From Selaginella moellendorffii (lineage: Eukaryota > Streptophyta > Lycopodiopsida > Selaginellales > Selaginellaceae), in the NCBI RefSeq assembly GCF_000143415.4, contig NW_003314285.1:1353729-1417728 (forward strand): a stretch of DNA of 64,000 bases, read 5' to 3'. Below are positions 11,501 through 21,665 of this stretch, piece by piece. How positions within the stretch are numbered: the stretch's first letter is position 1; each line of letters starts with the position of its first letter. The position numbers and the translations under genes are program-made. The notes below the pieces were generated by a model. That model saw only the letters and a program-made list of their open reading frames with translations. It made no database searches and had not been told where the DNA came from.

Positions 11501-11775
11501 GAGTAGAGGAAGTAAGTAGTAAAGGAGCAAAACTGAAAGCCGTCCAGGAGAAGTCGTGGCTATTTCAAGTCGGATGTTTAAAGTTTCGAGAAGAGGCGTT
11601 TGTGCAACTGATCTCGGGAAGAAGCTGGTCAAATTCAGATCACAAGACTTTGAGGAAGCAGCTCAGACTTATGAAGAGGAGGAAGAGGAGGAGGAGCCAC
11701 ATGAGGGAGCAGCTACCCACGATGCAGCAATGGAGCAGTGACTGCGGGACGCAGCACAAGGCAGTCGTGGGAGAG

Positions 11776-12193
11776 TGGAGAAGGGAGAAAAAGACAAGCT
11801 TGAGGATTCAAGCTTAGGAAAGTAAACTTGAGAGGTTCAAGGTTAGGACTGTATTCCTAACCTTGACGTGAACAGTAGCGACTATAAAAGTAGGACTTAG
11901 AATGTTTTTAGACAGATCCCTAATACAAAATACATTGCAATACATCGTCATTCTGCCTATCTCTTTGGCTATTCACAGCAATGTCTTACTTACCCACCGC
12001 CTTCAGGGATCAAAGGCGTGGGACTAGCACCTTCAAGCACATGTTCACAGTCTCCACTTGGTTTTGCACAAGCAGGTAAGTGCATTCATTTTGTAGTGTA
12101 GTTTTAGATTTAAGGACTAGATTAGATTTGAATCTCCTAGGAAGATCTCGTGTGGACGTTTTACTCCCAGTCCAGAGAATCCAGGAGTTTTCA
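11776..12193 (+). repeat. 3' LTR of the gag-only element
   Basis: 418 bp, TG...CA, preceded by the purine-rich GTGGGAGAG (possible polypurine tract) and followed by the target duplication TCTTG. It carries the same U3 hairpins and TATA box as the 5' copy. Confidence 0.93.
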
Positions 12194-12482
12194 TCTTGTC
12201 CAAAAAAAAAGTAGCATATTAGACATTGAATATAATAACATTTTGTGCTTTTAAGTAGTCTTGCCATACCAAGAGCAAGAGCTTGCAAAAACATGTGGCA
12301 TTACTCTTAAAGCATTAGAAGTAATCCCTCTCTAGTAACAATATTCAAAATTTTGTATATAGGGGGCTCTAGTTTGACTTCATAAGAACCCCTAATAGAA
12401 AGAGGATTATAATGTGGTTATAGTGGAGGTGAATGTGGAATGTTGGTAAACTTTAGGGATGGAGGTAGAGACTAATATAAGA

Positions 12483-13035
12483 TGTTAAAAACCCAAGTAC
12501 GAGTATATAAGCTTTTAAATTTGGACTTCCCAAGAGATCACCCAACTTAGTACTATTCAAACCCAAAGATGCTTAACCCTAAATATCCCAAAACCCTTAA
12601 CTAATTGAAAAAAGGGGTGCACTTTTGTTTATAAGCCCTTTCTCTTTAAATTTGAACCCTTATAAATTGTCTCTCAAGTTATTCTCTTTGGTTTTTTACA
12701 ATCCATTATATTTCTTTGCAAGTTCATGCCCTCATGAATGGAAGTTAAGAGCCCTATTCTCTTGACACCTACCCCTCGGGTCGAGCCCAACCGGAGCAAA
12801 CTAGACCAATTAGATGTTAATTAACTTGTGGTATGATTCCCCTAACCAAACAACAGAGTCGGACTCAAGACCTCTCTGATACCAAATGTAACTCTTGAAT
12901 TTGGATTTCCCAAAAGGTCACTTTATTTAAAAATCCCTTAACTGATTGGAGAAAAGAATGCATTCTTATTCATGAGCCCTTTTCCTCTATATTTAAACCC
13001 TTATAAATAAGTCATTCCTTTTAATTGCTTATAGA
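12483..13035 (-). mobile_element. Cassandra-like TRIM element with 5S-rRNA-like LTR
   Basis: Two related direct repeats (12483-12767, and from 12887 to about 13035) flank a short interior. On the minus strand, the repeat at 12887 ends in GTTACA and is followed after 2 nt by TGGTATCAGAG (12875-12885), the initiator-Met tRNA primer site of plant TRIMs. Purine-rich CCGAGGGGTAGG precedes the other repeat. The 12483-12767 repeat, read on the minus strand, contains GGTTAAGCATCTTTGGG, AGTACTAAGTTGGGTGA and CTTGGGAAGTCC. This is the order and spacing of the 3' half of plant 5S rRNA (A box, intermediate element, C box). That is the defining trait of Cassandra. The other LTR has lost most of the 5S block. 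It encodes no protein; mobilisation would be in trans. Confidence 0.78.
12530..12590 (-). ncRNA. 5S-rRNA-derived segment inside the TRIM LTR
   Basis: Minus-strand sequence resembles the second half of plant 5S rRNA, including TTAAGCATCTTTGGG (A-box-like), AGTACTAAGTTGGGTGA (intermediate element) and CTTGGGAAGTCC (C-box side). In Cassandra this block can be transcribed by Pol III. The copy is diverged, so activity is uncertain. Confidence 0.65.
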
Positions 13036-14490
13036 GTAGTAATGACTTTCCTTAGAACCATTTCTATATTAAACTTTTTAGCTTTCTAAGGAGTGTAAGG
13101 ATAACAAAAATACTATAATGACTAACTTTTCTTAGATTTCATAATCATAGTCTACTTATAAAAAGAAGGGCTTCTAAAATTCTAGATACACATACTAGAA
13201 TATTTATCATTCGAATGACCATCTATATATACTCTTTTCTACACTTGTGCCAACTTTCTAAAAAAAATAGACAATAGGGAAATATAAACTATATTATAGT
13301 AGTAGAGTATGCAAGCACGCAGGCCCACATGCATTCTCTTGTGTGAGATTACCTTTCTTTTGGAAATGTAGATAAACTTGATTCTTTGATATGATATCAC
13401 TTTTGAGTCTTTTAAAAGATTTTGATCTTTATTATTATTATTCACAAATAACTCTCAAAAAATGATAGTGCGGATTCATCCCAAAAGTATACTTAGTCTT
13501 CTCATATAGGAGGATTGCATTGTAGGCAGGCATCTTGGACCCAATCTCAAATTTCAAACTCACTCTCAAACTTGGTCTTAGACTTGGTCTTCTCAAACTC
13601 GGTCTTAAATTTGGTCTCATAAATTACAAATGCCATAGAAAGCTCTATAAAGTAAATTTGATAGAATTTTTTTTCACTATATTCATTTCTTCATTTCTTT
13701 TATTCTAAACTATTGTTTTGGAAGTAATATGAGCATTTTTGTTAATAATGACAATGGCCTTTACATTCTCAAATGGGTAATAAGGACTATGAGTGTACTA
13801 TAAAGATTGTGATAGTGAAACAAAATTAATATTCTCACATTAATTTGCCTTACAACTCTTACTTACAGATTTCTTATTTTACTTAAGAACAAATGAATGA
13901 ATAGTATGTAAATATATATTGCCTTGACTAACATACACTATTAATAGCTACCCTTCAAAAGTTTTTATCTTGATTTATATTTATATTTTTTTAATGCATT
14001 GCAAGAAAATCAAAATATGATAATTGTAAAGATAGTCTTTAGTAAGAAAATAGATAAGTTCTCATGAACTTTATCTTTTCTAAATAACTCAATCTAGTAG
14101 AAACTTTTGATCTAGGTATTTATATATTTTAATATTTTAAAGTTTATTAGAACCTTAATTTTTTGAACATAGATTTTCTTCATAAGAGTTATAGTTGACT
14201 GCATTGACTTATATTGACTTATGATGAGTTGAGCTCAACTCAACTTTGAACCATCCCCAAAACCCAAAGCAATTATCTCCTATACTTTGGGGGGTTTGTT
14301 AAGTCTTTATAGGATAATAAAGGGAGGACTCCAAAGAAATTAATATGGCTAGGGAAGGTTATTGTAACTGAAGAATGTTATATCCATATGGTGGGTGATA
14401 ATATGAACACTAAATCCAAGGCTAAAGTGAATATAAATGGACAAGTGAGATGACTTGGTAAAATGTTCAAGAGTTGACTTTAAATCTAAA
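13036..14490. other. AT-rich intergenic, no supported gene
   Basis: No coding signal. A short hexamer-type repeat (13530-13622) is the only structured feature. Confidence 0.55.
13530..13622. repeat. Degenerate hexamer repeat, opposite orientation
   Basis: Runs of CTCAAACT/TGGTCTTA with 6-bp spacing. These are the reverse complement of the motif family at 1545-1770. Confidence 0.55.
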
Positions 14491-14499
14491 AATACCTTT

Positions 14500-15060
14500 A
14501 ATTCATGTACATTGTATAGTTACTCTCATTTTTAGATCACTTAGACCTTCTTAGGGTTCACCTTAAAGCCTATCCTTACCCATCATATGTCTAAGAAATT
14601 TTACCTTTTATCACATTTGTTCTGTTTAGTGTATAATTTATGTTCCTTTACTTTATCAAACACCTTTGTTAAATGTTTGATATGTTCTTTTAGTGTTTTA
14701 TTATATATTAGGATGTCATCAATGTAGAAAATTATAAACTAATCCAAATAGGGTATAAGATTTGGTTTATAAGTGTCAAGAATGTTGCTAGCTCATTACA
14801 TAGTTTAAAGAGCATCACTAAGAACTCAAAACTCCCATATCTTATTTAATTGATTGTCTTTTCAACATCTTCCTTTGTTAGTATCCTAATTTTATGTTTT
14901 AAATATGATTTATGGTATTGAAAGATACTTGTTAACTAATCCTTACAGACATTCTCTCTTTACTACCATAATAGTAGAAAATTAATACTGTTGGTTCCTT
15001 ATACTCTTTTGGTCAAATGCATACATAATAACCAATTTCTCAATTAATTTGGGTGGAGAC
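14500..15060 (-). pseudogene. Decayed Ty3/gypsy reverse transcriptase
   Basis: Minus-strand translation, read across frameshifts and stops, shows YGSFEFLVMLFKLCNELATF, matching the RT signature [20 protein letters not shown]. In another frame about 100 nt on it shows FYIDDILIY, matching the catalytic YxDD box. Upstream pieces resemble the GYHQI region. Many disruptions; non-functional. Confidence 0.75.
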
Positions 15061-15479
15061 CAACAAATTATAACTATTTTTGTCATAGATGTAGAATCAA
15101 ATTAGAAGTTGATCTAAGTTGGGGATAGAAATAACAAAAATACAAAATTCCTAAATATTATTAGTCAAGCACACTTGACATAGTTAGAGAAAGTTATTCA
15201 TTAACTTGCACTTGCTAGTGTGAAAATCCATATAATATTAAGTTTAGTCTCTCAATAATATTATATGATAACTACTATATTCACTAGACACCCTCACTAT
15301 CAGGTGAAGCATATTTACAAAATATAAAAAGTGTCTTAAACACTATTATGCTATTCCCATTTCAATTCACAATCTAGTGCCCTTTCATATTTAGTAAGTT
15401 TTTAAACTTGTCTTAGAGACTAACTATTGAGACTAGGGTGAAAGCCCAAAGCAAACTTTTATATACGAGGGTGTGGGAT

Positions 15480-17165
15480 GTGAGGGTTCCAAATGTATAA
15501 TAGGGATACTATTCAAAAGTATAGCTAACCACTTGAGATATTAGTTTAACTCTTATTAGGTTGTGTTACTTTCGAGAGAAAATGTGACTTTATTTAATAA
15601 GAGGTAAAGTTTATTGGGTATATAATGGGCAAGGATAGGCTTAAAATGGATTTTGAGAAAGTCCAAGAAATCTAAAAATGGAAATGACTATCAAATATAT
15701 ACAAATTAAGGGCACTCTTAGGACTATATAGGTACTATGTAAAGTTTATCAATCACTAGTCAAGAGCTACTTTAGTTTTAATGAACCAAATGGGAAATGG
15801 GAAAATGGTATAGACAGTGGAATATGAGAAGATATTTATCCACCTAAAAAAAAATTGAAAAAGGCTTCTATATTAGTGTTATCAAATTTTTGTAAAGACT
15901 TTGAGGTAAAAATAAATATTTTGGATTTTACAAATTTAACAAATGTGGTTTGCATATGAAGGAATTGTTTATAGTGATCAAAACGCTTATAGAGTGGTAA
16001 CACTACTTTGGGAGACACTTTAATATATACATAGATAACATAGTAATAAAACACTTATTGTCACACTTGACTTTCATGGGAAATAGTGATAGAGGGTTAA
16101 TGTTTTGGCCAAATTAGATTGTGACATCCTTTATAAACTTAGGAAGAACAATATTATAGTGGATGCTATAAGTCAGAAAGTAAATTTGAAGTTTAGTAGC
16201 ATCTAGTGCAATAACAACCTTTTAAAATGATGTACAAATAACATATGAAGATAATGCACTAGGTATTGCTAAAGAACAATGTGGCATAAGATACTCATCA
16301 ATAATGCAAGTTGCCAAGGGAAGAGGAAATTAATTATATAAAACACAATAGACTTATATAAGTGGACAAAAATGTATGTTCCAAAAAAGGAACTAAGGAT
16401 GGTAACCTTTGAAAAGTGTCATAACAAACACCTAAGATGATAAGTTTATTGAAGAGAAAATATTACTAACTGAATATAATTAAGGATACACAAGATTATA
16501 TAAAGACATGCCCAACATATTAATAACTGAAGGCTGTAACTAGTGAAGGCTTATTACAAAGCCTTTCAATCCTAGATCATCTACAGAAATGTCTCATAAT
16601 GCATTTTATTACAAGACTCCCTCAAAATAAGGAGTTTAATGTTATATTTATGGTGGTAGATTAGTTTTTGAAAATAGTATATTTAATACCCATCATAACA
16701 AAAGTGGATGCAAAAAGTTATTCTTTGAATTAGTGGTTCAAATGTGGGGAAAGCCAAAAGAAATCTTCTTAGACTGAGATAAAATATTCAGTAGTAAAAT
16801 CTAGAAAACTCTTCTAAAATAATATCACACAAAATTGAAATTTAGCACAATCTATCACCCACAAACAAGTATTGAGTATTAAATCTTTTTGACAAATGGA
16901 TAAATGAAAAAAGTGAATAGACTTATAATATTATATTTTTGGACAAAACAAATTGGGCAAGTCATTTAAGACTTCTAAAAATGTGTTATAATTACTCACC
17001 ACATTTGAGTATTAGTGTGAGTCCATAGAAAATTATCAATAAACAAGCCATTGACAGCTTTGGGGCACGGAGTACAAACTTTTTGAGAAGAGACATTTCC
17101 AAGATAACATAAGAGGTATGGAACTATAAGGAATAACAAACAAGTTGCATGTCAAAACAAAGTCC
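15480..17165 (+). pseudogene. Decayed Ty3/gypsy RNase H and integrase
   Basis: Plus-strand remnants in the correct order. KELFIVIKTLIEW then HYFGRHFNIYID (about 15958-16038) match the RNase H signature. RKNNIIVDAISQK (about 16142-16180) matches the end of RNase H (KxNxVADALSR). WGKPKEIFLD, then LKFSTIYHPQT with a downstream VNR (about 16743-16920), match the integrase core. Stops and shifts are abundant. The strand is opposite to the RT remnant next door, so either an internal inversion or two elements are involved. Confidence 0.75.
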
Positions 17166-17782
17166 TTCAATTGGTAGGCCAAGTTTTGTGGTTATAGCAA
17201 CTCTGGGCAGGACGTGCATGGCTTATGCTCCCTTCAACTCCTGGCAGAATTCTGTTTTTGGGTGACAGTTTGAAGGTGACTTTAGAAGGTGCGGCCTCTG
17301 CTAGATAAAACTTTGAATATACAAACACATTTGGTTTCTATGGTATCCTGTTCCAACCAGATTAGTGCTCTAATCTCGCAGCCAAAATGAGGCACAGATT
17401 GGTGTTGTGATTGAGGGTGTGCTTTGAGGAATTATGCAAGAAGTGAAAGGAAAGCTCATCTGTATAAGTTCCAGATCACATTTATGTTTTGGCATTGGAT
17501 ATGACTGTTTCCTAAGAGCGCTTTGTTTTTCGATAGTGAATTTTGTGAATCCAGTCGCAGGAAAAAAGATTGTCATGCTGGGATTGGAAAGAGGCCGAGA
17601 GAAGGGACTCCTCCATCGCCAATGCAGCTGGTCCAGATCGCTGGAGAGGAGATTGAGCTTGAGAGGAAGGTAGCGTGGCTGCTTGAGGCACGTCTGTTAG
17701 CTTTGGACTTGTGGTGGTTATCTTTCCACAATAATTTGGTATCAATATGACACGCAGCTGCTGTTAGGTCAAAATCATATTT
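17166..17782. other. Transition from TE debris to gene-dense DNA; no gene recognised
   Basis: Base composition becomes more balanced. A plus-strand stretch at about 17560-17690 can be read as a short Glu/Leu-rich peptide (IAGEEIELERK) but has no recognisable family or exon structure. Part of this interval is probably the 3' UTR of the RPC3-like gene that ends at 17783. Confidence 0.4.
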
Positions 17783-20108
17783 TCAATAAAAATCATATAG
17801 CATGATTGTATTCATCAGCTTGAAGATAGACACTTCTAGAATCTTCACAATCGACTGGAGACGATCAAGCTTCTGCTGCTGCTCATTAGACAATGAGCCT
17901 GTTGTCGGTATAATAAGCAGCTGCAGTTTCAACCTTCTTAGTACAAACGCAGGGAGAGTAAAAGCCACCAACCTCTTTTTCATGCTCTAATCGGTGCTCG
18001 ATCTGCCTGTGGAGATTGTAAGCTGCATGGTACATATCCTCCAGCACCACAGAAGAGAGCTTGCTGAAATCTACGTGCCACAAATAAAAAGTTCTTGCGG
18101 GGGCACGATCCCCAGCAGACTTTGGAACTTCCTGCGTATAGAAATATAGTAATGGGGGAGAAGAGAACAAACCTTACCTGTAGCTCAATGTAACGCTCCT
18201 TCATCAGCTGGTAAAGGAGCTGCCAGGCTTCCTTATCAGGTATCAAGCATTTCTCGGAAATCTGGTTAAAAGTCTTCACGTAAACTGGACGATGAGGAAA
18301 GAAAAACAAGAAAAAAGCTGACCGCTTTCTGTTCTGAGCCACCCTTCTTGCTGAGAAGCCTTAGAATCCTAGACGATGGCTTTCCAAACCTCTGTGATAC
18401 TATAGACTCCACCTGTGAGCAATGTAAAACGAGGCGTTCTAATCATATCGTATGCGGCAATACCTCGGTTTTCCTGGCCAGTTCCACAATCTTCTGCATT
18501 GCTGCTTGGATCCAAAACTTAACGACGAATGCCATGGATAGCAAAAGAACGTACCAACTGTGTAGTGAGAACCGGCGTCTCCAACCGAGTTTATGAATCC
18601 TTCCTCCACCATTCTTTTAAGAGCGTTACGAACCACTGGGGCTGTCCAGTCCGACCTCAGTATAAGTATGTCGTTGAGGGTTAAAGCGTCTACAAGCTTC
18701 AGGGTAAATGCCGCGTAATTCTTCTAGACGATATGGAAATGATCTTACCTGAGAAGGCAGCCTTCACTGTCGTTTCAGTTTTTCTGGTTGCTTCGAGCAT
18801 TGCTTCAACCACAGTCTTTGCGTCGGAACCAAAACTGAAATTTACATGGGACGCGCAAGCCTGAACTATCAAACAGAAGTGTGTCAAGAAGAATGAAGAA
18901 AATTTTACCAAACAGAATTTACCTACCTTATGTCTTAACAGCTTGACGCACTCCTCGAAGTTCACCCGCCATAGAACTTCTTTCTCGTCCATGGAACTTG
19001 AATCCCACAATGCTCCATGTTTTCGCTACGTATAATGCGACGTATTAAGATAGAACCAGGTCTGAAGAAAAAAGAAAAACCTTTTCGCTTGTAGAAGGGG
19101 TGGAAGCTGCAGCATCTTCGTCCATGATCCACCTCGAGGGACCTCTAAAACGCTCGGCCTCCATGGGAGCAGCCGCAGCAAGCACACGTCGCACTTGTGT
19201 TTCAAAATTAAGAGGAAGAGAACGTTTCTTCTGAGAGGAGAAACAAAGGAACAGAGTTGGAGGCACGCAAAAAGAGGTGAACTCACGCTGGAGCCGCGAG
19301 CCTTCTTCGCAGGACGTCCATCGCCGGCGTTATCAGAAAAGCCAAGCACAGCTTCCGGTCTCGGGCAGCGCTCCACAAGTTTATGTTGTAAAAGATTTGT
19401 GAACGCTTCCATGAATTGGGACTGAGCATCCTCTGCAAATCAAAAGTATGACTTTGTCTTGAGGAAGATTGTTTCCTTCTTTCCGCTAGAATTTACCTGA
19501 GTTGCTACATTCGGCATCACGCTTAATTAGTTGCTCCAGAGTTAATCGACCGTGCTGTAGCAAGCCCAGAGCCAGCTCCTCGGACTTTTTTTTAAAAAAA
19601 AGAAGAAGACAAAACCAGCATTTTAGCAAGAAAAGAGAACGAAAAAAAGAAAGACAACCTGATCATTTCCAGTCTTTTCACGTATAAGCTCCAGGAACAA
19701 TGGAAAGCAGGCTCGAAGAACAACGTGATCCACAATAGCAGTGTAGCGCAATCGAGCTTCCAAGTTGTCTACAAAGAAAAAAAAAACTTTAAGAGGGAAA
19801 ACTGTTCGATCTCTGCAAACCTTCGTCGAGGACCTTGAATGCCTGGACGCAATTGTGCTGGATCAAGACGAGCAGGCAGCTGGCGAGGTGCGGGCGAGCG
19901 AGGAGAGTGAAGCTGCCAATCTCAGGCAACGAAAGCTGCCCTCTAGAGATCAAACACTCGCACACGCTCTGCAAAAACACCCACCATTTCTCTATTCATC
20001 GATTCTATTTGCGCTGCGTTAGCATAGGATGAAACTTACATGGACAAGGTCCCCAAATTGATCCTTGATGAGGAAACACGCCAGCTTCCCCGCGTATCCA
20101 GCAGCCAT
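17783..20108 (-). CDS. RPC3: RNA polymerase III subunit RPC3 (RPC82)
   Basis: Fourteen short exons on the minus strand: 20108-20040, 19968-19821, 19768-19659, 19578-19497, 19432-19287, 19230-19081, 19025-18927, 18860-18749, 18689-18555, 18504-18464, 18412-18343, 18284-18178, 18131-17973, 17920-17783. They join in phase to a protein of about 521 residues, close to human RPC3 (534). Diagnostic segments are the N-terminal FLIKDQFGDLV helix, the winged-helix segment LNDILILRSDW, IPDKEAWQLLYQLMKERYIELQ, then DRAPARTFYLWHVD and the C-terminal helix NEQQQKLDRLQ. RPC3 belongs to the RPC3-RPC6-RPC7 subcomplex that lets Pol III open promoters and initiate at tRNA and 5S genes, in the nucleus. The exon 10 and 11 borders are the least certain. 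It is head to head with the P0 gene. Confidence 0.88.
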
Positions 20109-20351
20109 GAACCACACCACAAACCCTAAACCCACATAAAACTTTACCCAAGAACCCTAATTTTCAGACTTGGCCAGATTCGAACCGGGGACCAGATTAA
20201 ACCCTAAAACTCGGCGCCCACATTTAAAAGAAAGCCCAAGAACCCTAGCAGCCAGTAGTAGCATTTTTTCAGGGTTAAAGAGAAGCGTGCGCGCTCCACC
20301 TTGCCATCGATCGATTCGCTGGCTTGGCCCCGTGAGTGAGATTAACAGGAG
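20109..20351. promoter_or_regulatory. Shared RPC3/P0 divergent promoter with telo-boxes
   Basis: Only 243 bp separate the two start codons. AAACCCTAA telo-boxes lie at 20121-20129 and 20199-20207, with a further ACCCTAA near 20154. Telo-boxes are a known hallmark of plant translation and ribosomal-protein promoters. Confidence 0.7.
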
Positions 20352-21519
20352 ATGGGTTTCAAGGGGACGAAGCAGGAGAAGAAAGAGGTCTATGACAGGA
20401 AAATGGTCGATCTGCTGGAGACCTACAGCAAGGCGCTGATTTGCGCGGCCGACAATGTTGGGTCGAATCAGCTGCAGCAAATCCGCAGGGGATTGAGGCC
20501 GGAATCGGTGGTTCTCATGGGGAAGAACACTCTCATGAAGCGGACGATCAGGACTTACGCCGAGAAGAGCGGCAACACGACTGTTCTCAGTCTCATGCCT
20601 CTTTTGGTGGTAAGGAGAATTTTTTTTCTTGAGAGAAAGCTTGCGATGGTTGCTCTTGGCAGGGAAATGTGGGACTTATCTTCACCAAAGGTGATCTCAA
20701 AGAAGTTCGCGAGGAAGTCGCGAAGTACAAGGTATGATCTTTGTACTTGCGGTATGAAAATCAAAACTTTGTTCCAGGTTGGAGCGCCTGCTCGTGTCGG
20801 ACTTGTTGCCCCGATCGACGTGACCATTCCTCCTGGAAGCACTGGGCTTGATCCCTCGCAGACATCTTTCTTCCAGGTTCGACCAAAGAGGTGCTCTGTT
20901 TCTGTGGTTCATACTTGCAAACTTCCAGGTTCTCAACATTCCCACCAAGATCAACAAGGGAACTGTCGAGATCGTCTCGTCCGTGGAGCTCATCAAAAAG
21001 GGAGAGAAAGTTGGCTCCTCGGAGGCAGCTCTTCTCGCAAAGCTGGGCATAAGGCCATTCTCTTACGGGCTCGTCGTCCAGATGGTCTACGACGATGGCT
21101 CCGTCTTTGATCCCGCTGTTCTGGATCTCACCGAGGACGACCTCGTCGGTCGCTTTGCCGCTGGTGTCTCGGCAGTGGCGGCGCTGTCGCTGGCTATCGG
21201 CTATCCGACTCTAGCAGCAGCGTCGCACTACTTCCTCAACTCTTACAAGAACGTTCTTGCTGTGGCTCTTGCGACCGATTACTCGTACCCTCAGGCCGAG
21301 ACCGTGAAGGAGTATCTCAAGGTTTGATCCTGCTTTCCTTCGTTGCTTTGTCAGTGTATGTAACGCTTTTCTTTGTTTCAGGATCCCAGTAAGTTTGCTG
21401 TGGCTGCCAGTGAAGCTCCGGCTGCGAGTGAAGCTCCGGCTGCCAAGGTTGAAGAAGAAACGAAAGCAGAGCCTGAAGAAGAATCTGATGATGACATGGG
21501 CTTAAGTCTTTTCGATTAG
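20352..21519 (+). CDS. RPP0: 60S acidic ribosomal protein P0 (uL10)
   Basis: Five exons (20352-20609, 20663-20731, 20778-20876, 20929-21321, 21382-21519) give 318 residues, the usual P0 length. The N-terminus ([13 protein letters not shown], then [14 protein letters not shown]) is the rRNA-binding uL10 domain. [12 protein letters not shown] and the long [14 protein letters not shown] segment follow. The C-terminus has the Ala/Glu-rich hinge and ends [13 protein letters not shown], the acidic tail shared with P1/P2 that recruits elongation factors to the ribosomal stalk. Position 2 of the tail motif is Leu-Ser rather than the usual Phe-Gly, a mild variation. Telo-boxes upstream fit coordinated ribosomal regulation. 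Confidence 0.97.
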
Positions 21520-21665
21520 ATTTCTTGTCAAAGCTTCTGAGAAGTGTTATTTGGTATTTTGTTTGCTTAATATTTGTTATTAAACTGCTACTTTGCAAGA
21601 GAAGGAAATCATGTTTTTTGATGTTTCAATGTCTAAAGATTAAAAAAAAAATTGTAGCTCTTGGA

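Larger units (their letters stand above)
6679..12193 (+). mobile_element. Young gag-only (non-autonomous) LTR retrotransposon
   Basis: Complete element of about 5.5 kb. Two LTRs (6679-7097 and 11776-12193) begin TG and end CA and differ, as far as I can read, by a single 1-bp indel. They are flanked by the perfect 5-bp target duplication TCTTG (6674-6678 and 12194-12198). The interior encodes a 251-codon frame of unknown function and a gag protein with two zinc knuckles. No protease, reverse transcriptase, RNase H or integrase is present. This matches the class called TR-GAG or gag-only elements, which depend on an autonomous partner for pol. The near-identical LTRs imply a very recent insertion. 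Confidence 0.93.
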
